From Versatilivorator sp963663845 (lineage in GTDB: Bacteria; Acidobacteriota; Terriglobia; Versatilivoradales; Versatilivoraceae): 64,000 nucleotides of DNA. How positions within the stretch are numbered: position 1 is the first letter of the stretch; every line of letters starts with the position of its first letter. Below are positions 46,789 through 55,761 of this stretch, piece by piece. Where the stretch lies: contig OY760650.2 in NCBI GenBank assembly GCA_963663845.2, positions 1,798,001 to 1,862,000 of the forward strand, written 5' to 3'. The translations under genes and the position numbers were made by a program. The notes beneath the pieces are model-generated. The model saw only the letters and a list, made by a program, of their open reading frames with translations. It was not told the origin of the DNA and searched no databases.

Positions 46789-49700
46789 ATGCCCAACCTC
46801 TGCACCTTCAGCCTTCCCCGCTGTCTCGTCGTCACCATCGCCGCCGCCTTGCTGGCCGCGATGCTCGTCCACCAAACCGCGCCCCAGGCGGGGGCTCAGG
46901 CCGGGACGACCACCGGCACCATCCGCGGCGCCGTGCGCGATCCGCTCGGCGATCCGGTAGAGGGAGTGGCGGTTGTCCTGCAGCACCGGGAGACCGACTT
47001 CCGGACCACGGTGGAGACCTCTTCGTCCGGGACCTTCGCCCGCACCCTGCTGCCGCCCGGGACCTGGGACGTCACCGTGAAGGCGGCCACCGACGTCTTC
47101 AGCATCGAGCGCATCGAGGGCGCCAGGCTGCGCGTCGGGGAGATGCTCGACTTGGCCATCGCCCTCAGGATCGTGACGACCGAGACCGTCAACGTCGTCA
47201 GCGAGCTGCCGCCGACGCTCGACACCGCCGACGTCACCAGCTCGCAGCGCATCCTGGAGGACGTGGTGGACGGGCTCCCGAGCGACGGCCGCAACTTCAT
47301 GCGGCTGACGCTGCTCACCCCCGGTGCGTCGGTCTCGCAGGGACCGGACGGAGACGAGCTCAACGTCGCCGGCCAGCGCGGCATCTTCAACAACTTCATC
47401 GTCGACGGCGCCGACTTCAACAACCCCTTCTTCGGCGAGCAGCGCGGCGGCCAGCGTCCGGCCTTCACCTTCAACCAGGACGCCATCGAAGAGCTGGTGG
47501 TGGTGAATCAGGGCGCCACCGCCGAGTTCGGCCGCTCGGCCGGCGGCTTCGTCAACGTGATCACCAAGTCGGGAACCAACCGGCTGGCGGGCTCCGCCCA
47601 CTACTTCGGGCAGTGGGACGAGATGGCCGCCCCCTTTCCGGCGCAACACGGCGGCGGGCGTCCCGCCTTCCACCGCAACCAGGCGGGCGCCACCCTGGGC
47701 GGTCCGCTGGTGCGCGACCGGGCCTTCTTCTTCCTGGCCTACGACCAGCAGGCGGCGGCCGAGACCAAGCAGGCGACCCGCCGCCTCCGCAATCCGGCCA
47801 ACCTGCAGCGCCTGGAAAGCTTTCTGCAGGGGCGCTGGCCGGGCCTGTTCGAGGAGGAGTTCGGGCCCATCCGGCGCACCGACGACGCGCGCTCGCTGCT
47901 GTCCAAGCTCGATCTGAACCTCGGCGGCCGCCACCAGGCCTCGGTCAAGTACAACCACACCTGGTCGGAGCAGGTGAACGGCACCTTCGACGTCGATTCC
48001 TGGGGCGCTTCGGCCAACGGGATCGAGGGCGATCGCTCGCACGCGGTCAACGCCAGCCTGCGCTCGCTGCTGAGCGACGCCGTTTCCAACGAGCTGCGCC
48101 TGCAGGCGGCCCGTGAGGACCGTCCGCGCGGGTACCGGGGACCGCTGATCCCCGGCGCCCGCCTGCCCGGTCCGCCCCAGTTCGCCGAGCTGGGCGGCCG
48201 GCCCTTTCCCGACATCGCCATGGACTTCGACGACGGCTTCCGCATCGGGATGCCCTTCTTCCTGCCCATCGATCCGTCGTTCGACACCCGGTTTCAGCTC
48301 GTGGACAACCTCTCCTTCGCCGCCGGGGCCCACCTGTTCAAGGCCGGGATGGAGTACAACCGGACCCGCGCCGGGCAGCAGTTCATCGGGATGGCCAACA
48401 GCCGCTACGTCTTCGATTCGGTGGAGGGCTTCATCGGCTTCGTCACCCACGGCAGCCGCTACGTCACCTGTTCGGACGGATCGACCGGCCTGTCGGGGGT
48501 CTGTCCGCCCGGCGCCGCCATCGCCGGGCCGGTGCTGCTCTACCTGCAGTCGGCCACCGTGCCGGGCGTCCCGGCGGAGGCGCTGGGGCGGCAGCAGTTC
48601 CGCATGCACGAGCTGGGCCTGTTCGTTCAGGATACCTGGCGTCCGCACCAGCGGGTGACCCTGGACCTGGGGCTGCGCTGGGAGGGCGCCTGGCACCCCA
48701 ACGTCTTCGTCGAGCCCTCCGACACCTTCTTCGCTCCCTACCTGGATGATCCGCTCTTCCCGTCCGACGGCCGGATTCCGGATGACCTCGACAACCTGCA
48801 GCCCCGACTGGGGCTGGCCTGGGACCTGGCGGGCAACGGCCGCACCGTGCTGCGCGCCAACGCCGGCTCCTACGTCGCCCGCATCCCCATGCTGGTCTTC
48901 GCCCAGCACCGAACCACCAACGGCGCCTTTCAGCAGATCCTCTTCCGCAGCAGCAGCGCGCCGGGGCTGGGTCCGGTCCCCGCCATCGACCGGCAGATCG
49001 ACACCTCGGCCTCGCCGCCGTTTCTGCCCGACATCCAGGTGGCCGACCGCAACCTGGAGCTGCCGCGCACCTGGTCGTTCAGGGCCGGCCTCGACCAGGA
49101 CCTGGGGCGCGGAGTGGCGGCCAGCATGGGATACATCCACGCCAGCACCGACCACCTCTTCCGCTTCGTCGACCGCAACCATGCGGTCCTGGGGGCGCCC
49201 TTCGGGGTCGGGACCCACCCCGGCGGCGGCGGCATCAACACCCTGACCGTCACCGAGAGCAGCGCCCGCTCCCGCTATCATGCGCTCACCGCGGGGCTGC
49301 GCGGGCGCAGCGGCGTGGGCGGCCGGCCCGTCACCTTCGAGACCCACTACACGCTGGCCTTCGATCGCTCCGACGACGACAACGAGCGCGATCCGTTCAC
49401 CCTGCGCTACGCCCAGGCGGCCAACCTGGCGCCCGAGTACGGCTGGTCGGACCGCGACCGGCGCCACCAGGTGAGCGGGTACGTCCTGTTCAGCTTGCCG
49501 GCGGAGGTGCAATTGAGCCAGGTGGTGAGGGTGCTGTCCCCGTCACCCGTCTCCGAGCAGTGCGCCAACAGGGGCGAGCGGGCCGCCCAGCCGTCGGACC
49601 GGATCTGCGCCGACGGCTCCATCCTCACCCGCAACACGCTGCGGCGGCGGAACGGGTTCTTTTCCTGGGACCTGCGGGTGTCGCGGCGCTTCGCGCTCGG

Positions 49701-49863
49701 AGCCGCCGCCATCGAGCCCATCTTCGAGATCTTCAACCTGACCAACGCCGACAACTTCGTCGACCGCGCCGTCGGCTCGCTCCTCTTCAACTTCGACGGC
49801 ACCCTTCGCAGCGGGCTCGGCGACACCCGGCGCGCCCAGGTGGGGCTGAGTGTGCGCTTCTGA
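46789..49863 (+). CDS. TonB-dependent receptor with carboxypeptidase-regulatory N-domain (Oar-like)
   Basis: The 1024-residue outer-membrane protein has a signal peptide (about 1-37) and a carboxypeptidase-regulatory-like beta sandwich (TGTIRGAVRDPLGDPVEGV, ~42-120). The plug domain includes NNFIVDGADFNNPFF, EELVVVNQGATAEFGRSAGG and VNVITKSGTN, and a long beta barrel ends in the C-terminal phenylalanine VGLSVRF. This architecture is strongly expanded in Acidobacteriota. The ligand is unknown. GGAG precedes the ATG at 46789, and a TATACT (46702-46707) may be its -10. There is no TonB gene nearby. Confidence 0.92.
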   Translation: MPNLCTFSLPRCLVVTIAAALLAAMLVHQTAPQAGAQAGTTTGTIRGAVRDPLGDPVEGVAVVLQHRETDFRTTVETSSSGTFARTLLPPGTWDVTVKAATDVFSIERIEGARLRVGEMLDLAIALRIVTTETVNVVSELPPTLDTADVTSSQRILEDVVDGLPSDGRNFMRLTLLTPGASVSQGPDGDELNVAGQRGIFNNFIVDGADFNNPFFGEQRGGQRPAFTFNQDAIEELVVVNQGATAEFGRSAGGFVNVITKSGTNRLAGSAHYFGQWDEMAAPFPAQHGGGRPAFHRNQAGATLGGPLVRDRAFFFLAYDQQAAAETKQATRRLRNPANLQRLESFLQGRWPGLFEEEFGPIRRTDDARSLLSKLDLNLGGRHQASVKYNHTWSEQVNGTFDVDSWGASANGIEGDRSHAVNASLRSLLSDAVSNELRLQAAREDRPRGYRGPLIPGARLPGPPQFAELGGRPFPDIAMDFDDGFRIGMPFFLPIDPSFDTRFQLVDNLSFAAGAHLFKAGMEYNRTRAGQQFIGMANSRYVFDSVEGFIGFVTHGSRYVTCSDGSTGLSGVCPPGAAIAGPVLLYLQSATVPGVPAEALGRQQFRMHELGLFVQDTWRPHQRVTLDLGLRWEGAWHPNVFVEPSDTFFAPYLDDPLFPSDGRIPDDLDNLQPRLGLAWDLAGNGRTVLRANAGSYVARIPMLVFAQHRTTNGAFQQILFRSSSAPGLGPVPAIDRQIDTSASPPFLPDIQVADRNLELPRTWSFRAGLDQDLGRGVAASMGYIHASTDHLFRFVDRNHAVLGAPFGVGTHPGGGGINTLTVTESSARSRYHALTAGLRGRSGVGGRPVTFETHYTLAFDRSDDDNERDPFTLRYAQAANLAPEYGWSDRDRRHQVSGYVLFSLPAEVQLSQVVRVLSPSPVSEQCANRGERAAQPSDRICADGSILTRNTLRRRNGFFSWDLRVSRRFALGAAAIEPIFEIFNLTNADNFVDRAVGSLLFNFDGTLRSGLGDTRRAQVGLSVRF

Positions 49864-49906
49864 GATGAAGAGTGTGCCAGGCGGGGGCCCACCGGCGGAA
49901 GGCGCT

Positions 49907-50902
49907 CTACGGCCGGCGGGCCGGGTTCGGAAGCAGTGCCTTGCGGATGTCTCTCTCCAGGTCCTCGGAGTCGTACTCCGCCGGGACCTCCATCAGCCGG
50001 ATGCCGGCCTTTCTGAGGGCTTCCCGCTTCACGGCATCGCGCATGAAGGCCGTCTGGCTGAAGTGTCCATGCCCCTGGTACTCCACCGCCAGAACCGGCT
50101 TGCCGTAAGCGTCGATCACCAGAAAGTCCAGGCGCTTGCTGTTGATGGAGCGAAAGGCAAGGTCGCGCGCCTCCTGCGAGCCCGAGCCCGGCCGGGGCGC
50201 CAGAACCTGGCCCAGGCTGGTTTGCGCCATGACGCGATGCCCGCCGGGGGTATCGCGGGCGATCTCCTCCAGGATGCGGAGAATCCTGTATTCCGACGGG
50301 TTGAGAAGGGGGCGCTGCTCGAAATCGACCTTGGAGACGAAGTCCATTTGGGCGGTCGGCTCGCCCAGGCGGTCGGATGGGTCAGGCTTTGCAGAGGCCG
50401 CTTCTTCGCCGGTGGCGCTTTTCGATTCCTCCGAAGCGGGCCTGCCGTAGCTCGGCGGTTGGGAAACGGGTCCGCGCGCGGCCGTCGGCTCCGGCTTGGG
50501 CTCGTCCGGGGGCTTGGATAGGGCAGGCGGGGGCGATGGCGACTTTTCGGCCGGGGCGCTCGTCGGAATCTCCCGGCTTGGCGGATCGACTCTCGGCGGC
50601 GGGAGAATGAACCCCCGCCCAAGCGTCGGTCTGGGCTTCGGCCCTCCCGGGGGTTTCGATTCTTCGGGCCGGGGCGGTGCCCCCCCTCCGCCGGTGGCGC
50701 TTCTTGAAATCTCCGGAGGCCGGCTGCCGGTTCTCGGTGGCGGGGGAGCGAGCCCCTGCCTCCGCCCCGGTTTCGCTTTCGGCCGGCGCCGCTTCACGAT
50801 GCCGGAAAGCCTGCCCCCGAACAGGGCCCACAACAGCAATATCGGCACCAGGGCCACGCTGGCCCACAGGCACACCCGCAGGATGATGTCCACGGCGTCC
50901 AT
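49907..50902 (-). CDS. DUF2726 domain protein with N-terminal membrane anchor and Pro-rich linker
   Basis: The 331-residue protein has one N-terminal membrane helix (LRVCLWASVALVPILLLWAL) and a long Pro/Lys/Ser-rich spacer (~35-185). A C-terminal DUF2726 domain follows: RPLLNPSEYRILRILEEI, INSKRLDFLVIDAYGKPVLAVEYQG, then RDAVKREALRKAGIRLMEVPA. The DFLVID ... AVEYQG strands are reminiscent of a PD-(D/E)XK-like nuclease core (Asp, Glu), which is established only as a distant similarity for this DUF. Its role is unknown. It points away from the repeat and antitoxin zone. Confidence 0.75.
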   Translation of the reverse strand: MDAVDIILRVCLWASVALVPILLLWALFGGRLSGIVKRRRPKAKPGRRQGLAPPPPRTGSRPPEISRSATGGGGAPPRPEESKPPGGPKPRPTLGRGFILPPPRVDPPSREIPTSAPAEKSPSPPPALSKPPDEPKPEPTAARGPVSQPPSYGRPASEESKSATGEEAASAKPDPSDRLGEPTAQMDFVSKVDFEQRPLLNPSEYRILRILEEIARDTPGGHRVMAQTSLGQVLAPRPGSGSQEARDLAFRSINSKRLDFLVIDAYGKPVLAVEYQGHGHFSQTAFMRDAVKREALRKAGIRLMEVPAEYDSEDLERDIRKALLPNPARRP

Positions 50903-51265
50903 TCTCTATTCCCCTCTCCGTCCTCTGTTCAGGCTGCCGGCCCCATCCCTTCCGAACCTCTCTTGCCTTCCGCAGGTCCGCCCCATGCCGAAGTCCCCCC
51001 GGCAGGCGCTGAAGGCCCGTCGCCATCCAATGCTATTGTGGTCCCGATCGGCCTCGGAAACAAGGGCCACGGCTGTCTTGCGCCGCAACTCCCCGGCGTC
51101 CGGCAACCCAAACAAGGGAGGAACTCGACTATTGAACTCGAGAAACATTCATCTCCGGGCGGGAGCTGTGCTAAACTATATTCGCTATTTGTTCGCTATT
51201 GCAGATCCTGGCCGACGGGTCTTCAGACCAGCAGCGCCCCGCCCTGTCGTGCGGATCATACGAGG
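50903..51265. other. Intergenic region left of the inverted repeat copy
   Basis: These 363 bp show no convincing gene. Near 51165-51205 there is TG-C-TAAACT, which could be an extended -10 facing right, and a short direct repeat TTCGCTATT-TG-TTCGCTATT. The promoter may once have served the Gp37/Gp68-type gene whose remnant follows the repeat. Confidence 0.35.
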
Positions 51266-51612
51266 GTGAAACACCCAATCGTCAACAAAGGCGAACCACG
51301 AATGGACACGAAGACCCATGGACCTCCTTGGCTGCGACGACGTCACTGGATGAAGGCCGGGAGCGCGGGCGTCCCGCCCGCACAACACTGGCACAGCCTC
51401 ACCCCTCTCCTCGACCCGGCTCGACCGGCAACGGCGCCAAGATTCCGCTTCAGCCAAGCCCATGGGGTTCCCGCCGGCAGGGTGGCCGACTGCCGCATCA
51501 CGGGGAAACGGAGCGGCCACCCAACGCAGAGGATGCGGGCGAGACGCCCGCGCTCCCGGAGGGGCCCTCCTCCCATCCTTCTTGCTCCGCGAGGAGGCAC
51601 TGCCCCTGCCGT
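51266..51612 (-). repeat. Inverted single copy of the 411-bp repeat unit
   Basis: Read on the minus strand, this stretch matches the array units at 42376-43580. It runs from GTGAAACACCC, through the REP palindrome GCGGGCGTCCCGCCCGC and the inverted palindrome GCGGGCGAGACGCCCGC, to CTCCGCGAGGAGGCACTGCCCCTGCCG. It ends exactly where a Gp37/Gp68-like coding remnant begins, so it probably marks an insertion or deletion endpoint. Confidence 0.8.
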
Positions 51613-51955
51613 GGAAAGCCCTGAATACCTTTGGCGAATCGAGCACTTGGTGCAGGTGCCGGCCCGCATCCGGTTCCTGTCGCTGGAGCCGCTGCTCGCC
51701 GCCATGCCGCAACTGCCGCTGGAGGGAGTGCACTGGGTTATCGTGGGCGGAGAGAGCGGACCCCGTCACAGGCCGATCACGCCTGGCTGGGTGCGCGGCA
51801 TCCGGGACCAGTGCAGAAGCCGGCGAGTCCCGTTCTTCTTCAAGCAATGGGGCGGCTTCAATTCAAAATCGGGGGGCTGCCTGCTGGACGGCCGCAAGTG
51901 GCAGGAATGGCCGGAATCCACGCAGGCGCAGCTTCTCGAGAGCACAGCCTGCTGA
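51611..51955 (+). pseudogene. C-terminal remnant of a phage Gp37/Gp68 (DUF5131) family gene
   Basis: The frame reads RIEHLVQVPARIRFLSLEPLL, VHWVIVGGESGPRHRP, VRGIRDQCRSRRVPFFFKQWGG and LLDGRKWQEWP. This is the conserved C-terminal third of the Gp37/Gp68 family. The N-terminal radical-SAM-like part is absent, and the sequence upstream is the repeat copy. There is no plausible start codon at the junction that would give a functional protein. The gene therefore seems truncated by the repeat or by a repeat-mediated deletion. Confidence 0.8.
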
Positions 51956-51988
51956 ATCCGTGAATACCCAATTCAGGAGGGAAGTTCC

Positions 51989-52216
51989 GTGGTCCAACTC
52001 AAGGTCCGCAAATTCGGCAACTCACTCGGCGTCGTCCTGCCCAAGGAGGTCATCAGGCGACTGCGCGCGAAAGACGGGGAACCCCTGTTCCTGATCGAAG
52101 CGCCGGACGGCGGCTACCAGTTGACCCCCTACGACCCCGCCTTTGAAAAGAAGATGGCGCAGGCTGACGACATCATGGGCCGCTATCGCAACACTCTGCA
52201 CGTTCTGGCGAAGTGA
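51989..52216 (+). CDS. AbrB/MazE-type antitoxin
   Basis: The 75-residue protein has the swapped-hairpin AbrB DNA-binding domain: VQLKVRKFGNSLGVVLPKEVIRRLRAKDGEPLFLIE. An acidic helical tail would bind a toxin. The GTG at 51989 is preceded by AGGAGG. Its stop overlaps the start of a shortened doc-like gene. Antitoxins of this type are commonly followed by a death-on-curing (Fic) toxin, so this was likely a complete module before the toxin was deleted internally. Confidence 0.82.
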   Translation: MVQLKVRKFGNSLGVVLPKEVIRRLRAKDGEPLFLIEAPDGGYQLTPYDPAFEKKMAQADDIMGRYRNTLHVLAK

Positions 52217-52317
52217 GAGAGCCGCTTTGGATCGAAGCGCAAGACGAGCTGGCGGCCGGCGCACTCGACGAGGCGGGCTACGCGGCTTTCCTTCGCGCAA
52301 ACACCCAGGCGGCATAG
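52213..52317 (+). pseudogene. Internally deleted Doc (death-on-curing) toxin remnant
   Basis: A GTG in the overlap GTGA opens a 34-residue frame. VREPLWIEA resembles a Doc N-terminus, and ELAAGALDEAGYAAFLRANTQA resembles a Doc C-terminal helix (LAAG-L-E--AAWLRAN). The roughly 90-residue Fic core with HPFxxGNKR is missing, so the toxin is dead. The joint is in frame, which suggests deletion selected for loss of toxicity. Similarity is by eye only. Confidence 0.5.
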
Positions 52318-52370
52318 GCCAGCGAGGTACAGCTTGGCGATCCTGCACCGGCGCGGCTGAGAACTGTGGG

Positions 52371-53051
52371 TCAGCAAGACTGCCCGGCCTGGATCAGGGC
52401 CGGCAATTCGCAGGTCAGCAGGTCGCCGACCCCTTCCAGGCTGAGGTCGGCCGGGGGGTATTGGGCCAGGATTTTGGGGTCCAGGGCGTAGTGTCCCTGC
52501 CGGGGGAAGACGGTGGTCACGCGCCCGCCCCACACCTTCTTGGCGGCGGTCAGGATTCGCAGCTTGTCGTCCACCAACACGTAGTGATCCGCAGGGTAGC
52601 GCCTTTCCACGTCCTCCAGCTCCTCCTCCTTGTGCACGTAGATCAGCACGTTGCCGCCGGCGGCCTCCGCCAGGCCGGACTGCTCCATCTTGCGAGGCTG
52701 GAACACCATGTCGCCGTCGGTGAGGATGGCCACCACGCCCCACTGCCGGAGGTGGCGCACCACCTCCAGCGACCGGGAGTAGAGGCGATCGGCGAAGGGA
52801 TAGTTGAGGAAGAAGGAGGCGATCGACATCAGGCGCGGATCGTGGGGATATCGATTGCGATAGCCCTGCAGGGCTCCCAGGTAGTCGTGGTATCCCAGCT
52901 CGTCCCGCAACTCCTCGAAGACGGCCCAATAGCGCTGCTTCCCCTGGTGGCCCACCGTCTGCTCGATGTGGCCCATGAAATCCGCCAGAACGCGGTCGTT
53001 GTCCAGCAAGGTGTTGTCGGCGTCGAGAAGGAATGCAACGGAATGTTTCAT
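52371..53051 (-). CDS. HAD superfamily hydrolase
   Basis: The 226-residue protein has HAD motif I LLDADNTLLDND (DxDxT), motif II AILTDGD, a lysine in YVHKEEELED and motif IV YVLVDDKLRIL. The substrate of this phosphatase-like enzyme is unknown. It is a free-standing leftward gene between the antitoxin remnants and the TPR membrane protein. Confidence 0.83.
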   Translation of the reverse strand: MKHSVAFLLDADNTLLDNDRVLADFMGHIEQTVGHQGKQRYWAVFEELRDELGYHDYLGALQGYRNRYPHDPRLMSIASFFLNYPFADRLYSRSLEVVRHLRQWGVVAILTDGDMVFQPRKMEQSGLAEAAGGNVLIYVHKEEELEDVERRYPADHYVLVDDKLRILTAAKKVWGGRVTTVFPRQGHYALDPKILAQYPPADLSLEGVGDLLTCELPALIQAGQSC

Positions 53052-53147
53052 GGAATCCGGGGGCCTCTTCGTGGTCGTGAATCCCCAAGCCCGACAGGGG
53101 CGCGTAAGATTACCACGAATCGGGGAGGGAGCGGCGGCGCTTGAAGG

Positions 53148-55208
53148 CTAATCGTGCCTCAGGGAGGCGCCTGAAGTCCTCCACTGGATCTCGGAGTAGC
53201 GAACCGGGCGGCGCTCCCGGTAAGCGGCCATTCTCTGCCGGACCTGGTCGGCCAGCTCGGGCCGGCCCTGGGAAGAAGCCAGGGATGCAGCCCGCGCGGC
53301 CGTCTCCAGCGCCTGCGGGAACCGTCCCGTCTCGGCGTAAGCCGCCGCCAGGGTGTCCAGGAACAGGGAGTTGGCGTGGTTGGGCGGGCGGCAGAAGCCC
53401 TCGGCCAGGGCCACCGCCTCGGCGCCGGCCCGCAGCTCCGGGTCGGGGTCGGTGGCCAGGATCCAGGCGAGGCGGTTGGCCACGTGGACCAAGCCCGGAT
53501 GGATGCGCAGGGCCTCTCGGTAGTGGTGGACGGCCTGCCGGGTATTGCCCTGGTGCGCCAGGGCGTTGGCCAGGTTGGCGTGCCCCTGCTGGTTCTCCGA
53601 GTTCAGGCTGATGGCGCGGCCGAAGTGGGGAATGGCCTGCTCGATTCTGCCCTGGCCCAGCAGCAGGGCGCCCAGGGCGTTGTGGGTGGCGTAGGAGTCG
53701 GGGTCCAGGCGCAAGGCTTCCTGAAGGAGGTCGTGGGCTTCCTGCAGTCTCCCCTGCTGCAGGCGCAGGTTGGCCAGGTTGCTGCGAGCCTGGGGGTTGG
53801 CGGGCGCAATCTCGAGAGCCTCTTCGTAGTGGGCGCCGGCTTCCTCCAGCCGGCCGTCCAGGGTCAGGACCACCGCCAGGCTGTTGTGGGCGTTGAGCGA
53901 CTGGGGGTCGGTCTTCACCCACTGCCGGCAAAAGGCCTCGTAGTCTCGATAGTAGGCGCCCCGGGTGACGGTCTGGGCGGCCAGCAGCACCAGAACCGCC
54001 ACGGCCAGGCCCGTCCACAGAGTCGGCCTTCCATCCTTCTCGCGGTTGGAGAGAACCCGGGCCAGCAGAAAGAGCGGGCCCAGCGCGGCCAGGAACACGT
54101 AGCGCTCGGCAAAGGGGGCCTCCTGGTCCAGCAGATTGGCCGTGGGCAGCAGGGTCAGAACGAACCAGCCCAGCCAGAACCCGGTCAGGGCCCGAACCGC
54201 CGGCCAGGACCGCCGCAGCCACAACGCCGCCCAGCCCGCAATGGCCAGAGCGATGGCCAGCCGCCAGGGGCTGAACCAGACCCGGGCCGGAGGCTCGTAG
54301 ACCATCTCCCAGAAGGGGACGGTCATGACCTGGAGGGCATAGAAGTAGGAAAGCGCGAATTGCCCCAGGTCTCCCAGGCGGTACTCTCCGCCCGCGAACA
54401 GGAAGTGGCGGATGGAGAAGTAGAGGGCGCCGATGGCGGCTTCGGGCCAGTAGCGGACCACCCAGCGGCGCGGGCTGCGGCCGGGCGGGGCCGAGGTCAG
54501 CCCCAGAATGTCGGCCAGCACGAAGATGGCCAGGGTGACCACCGCCTGCTCCTTGCCGAACAGGGCCAGAGCGAAAGCCACGGCGGCGCCCGTGCGCCAC
54601 CAGGGACCGGGTCTGAGGAAGCAGTAGGGGGCCAGCAGGACGAACAGGGCCGGCAGCAGCGTCTCGCGTCCCGAGGCGATGGGGTAGACGCAGGAGGAAG
54701 CCACCGGGTGCAAAGCGAAAACGGCGGCGGTCAGCAAGGCCCAGCGGGGCCGCAACCCGAAGACCGGCAGCCGCAGCAGGGCGTAGACGACGAGGGCGAT
54801 CAATCCGGCGACGCAGGCGTTGAACAGGTGAAAGGGCCCTGGCTCGTCTCCATGGAGGGATCTTTGCAGCAGCAGCGAGGAGCGCACCACCGGCCGGTAG
54901 TAGGGCAGGCTGAGGAAGTGTCTCTCCGTCAGAATGCGCCCGAGATCCTGAACCGAGCGCAGCGGGGCGTTGGAGAGAATCACCTCGTAGTCGTCATAGA
55001 GAAACCCGTGGTCCACCGAGGGCAGGTAGACGGCGACGACCGCTGCAAACAGCAGCAGGGGAACCCACAGACGCCAGCTACCGAAATAGAAACGGGGTCC
55101 CCGGCGAGCGGCGACCGGAGCGGATATCCGCTTCGCCTTTCCTCGTTTCCTTGCCAAGAACTGCCCCCAATCCGGCGACGGCTTACGGCCGACCAGCCAA
55201 GCCTCCAT
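53148..55208 (-). CDS. Multi-pass membrane protein with C-terminal TPR repeats
   Basis: The 686-residue protein has about 10 transmembrane helices (residues ~40-430), with LPSVDHGFLYDDYEVI after the first helix. This resembles GT-C glycosyltransferase-like or TMTC-type proteins with an acidic first loop. Five or so canonical TPRs follow (SLNAHNSLAVVLTLDGRLEEAGAHYEEALEIAP and successors). It may be a protein O-mannosyl- or glycosyltransferase-like enzyme, but only the topology supports this. ATG 55208 lies just after GGGAGGTGA. It diverges from the antitoxin cluster. Confidence 0.75.
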   Translation of the reverse strand: MEAWLVGRKPSPDWGQFLARKRGKAKRISAPVAARRGPRFYFGSWRLWVPLLLFAAVVAVYLPSVDHGFLYDDYEVILSNAPLRSVQDLGRILTERHFLSLPYYRPVVRSSLLLQRSLHGDEPGPFHLFNACVAGLIALVVYALLRLPVFGLRPRWALLTAAVFALHPVASSCVYPIASGRETLLPALFVLLAPYCFLRPGPWWRTGAAVAFALALFGKEQAVVTLAIFVLADILGLTSAPPGRSPRRWVVRYWPEAAIGALYFSIRHFLFAGGEYRLGDLGQFALSYFYALQVMTVPFWEMVYEPPARVWFSPWRLAIALAIAGWAALWLRRSWPAVRALTGFWLGWFVLTLLPTANLLDQEAPFAERYVFLAALGPLFLLARVLSNREKDGRPTLWTGLAVAVLVLLAAQTVTRGAYYRDYEAFCRQWVKTDPQSLNAHNSLAVVLTLDGRLEEAGAHYEEALEIAPANPQARSNLANLRLQQGRLQEAHDLLQEALRLDPDSYATHNALGALLLGQGRIEQAIPHFGRAISLNSENQQGHANLANALAHQGNTRQAVHHYREALRIHPGLVHVANRLAWILATDPDPELRAGAEAVALAEGFCRPPNHANSLFLDTLAAAYAETGRFPQALETAARAASLASSQGRPELADQVRQRMAAYRERRPVRYSEIQWRTSGASLRHD

Positions 55209-55262
55209 TATGGTACGATTTTCACCTCCCTCAGGCACGTCAATCAAGGGATGCGGTGAGAA

Positions 55263-55472
55263 ATGCCGGTCAAGGAAAAGAACAAGCTCTCCTGGGAAGA
55301 CACCTATCGCGCCATGGCCGCTGAACAGGAAGACTGGAGCGATCTGGAGGCTGCGGTTGCCGATGGCCTGGATTTATGGAGAGGTTTCCCAGACAGTGCA
55401 ATGCCTCTTGAAGGTGTGCCAGGTCCTGCAGCAAAATCCAGCCGGTTAGTCCAGCCAGGAGAGGACCCATGA
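55263..55472 (+). CDS. Small hypothetical protein, possible antitoxin (ATGA-linked to the Phd-type gene)
   Basis: The 69-residue frame has WEDTYRAMAAEQEDWSDLEAAVADGLD, a pattern I associate with short antitoxin-like proteins. A less conserved Pro-rich tail follows. Its stop overlaps the ATG of the Phd-type antitoxin gene (ATGA), which supports real translation. No toxin is adjacent. The identification is weak. Confidence 0.45.
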   Translation: MPVKEKNKLSWEDTYRAMAAEQEDWSDLEAAVADGLDLWRGFPDSAMPLEGVPGPAAKSSRLVQPGEDP

Positions 55473-55723
55473 CCGATTGGCCTTATCAGGACGCCAAAAA
55501 CCGCTTCAGCGCCGTGGTCGACGCCGCCCTCGCCGGCACCCCACAGCGGGTGACCCGCCGTGGCAGGCCCGCCGTCGTGGTGCTGGCGGCCGAAGAGTAC
55601 GAGCGTCTGCGCCGTCTGGAGAAGGCGAATGCTCCGACGCTGGCCCGGTTGTTGCTGGAAATCCCGAGGGATGACCGGGATTTCGACAGACTGCCATTGG
55701 CGACTCGCCCGCTGGACCCGTGA
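55469..55723 (+). CDS. Phd/YefM-type antitoxin
   Basis: The 84-residue protein has the Phd fold signature: WPYQDAKNRFSAVVDAALAGTPQRVTRRGRPAVVVLAAEEYERL. It would repress its own promoter and neutralise a toxin. The expected downstream partner (usually a PIN-domain VapC toxin) is missing. Only a possible fragment of its first codons is seen at 55720-55743. Confidence 0.88.
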   Translation: MTDWPYQDAKNRFSAVVDAALAGTPQRVTRRGRPAVVVLAAEEYERLRRLEKANAPTLARLLLEIPRDDRDFDRLPLATRPLDP

Positions 55724-55743
55724 TGTTCCTGATGGATGCCGAC
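55720..55743 (+). pseudogene. Possible N-terminal vestige of a PIN-domain toxin
   Basis: Directly overlapping the Phd stop, the frame MFLMDAD mimics the start of VapC-type PIN toxins (M-[FY]-L-[LM]-D-[TA]-[DN], with the catalytic Asp). The rest of the toxin is absent and the frame runs into higA. The match is only seven residues, so this is speculative. Confidence 0.25.
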
Positions 55744-55761
55744 ATGAGGAGGGACGTTGGC

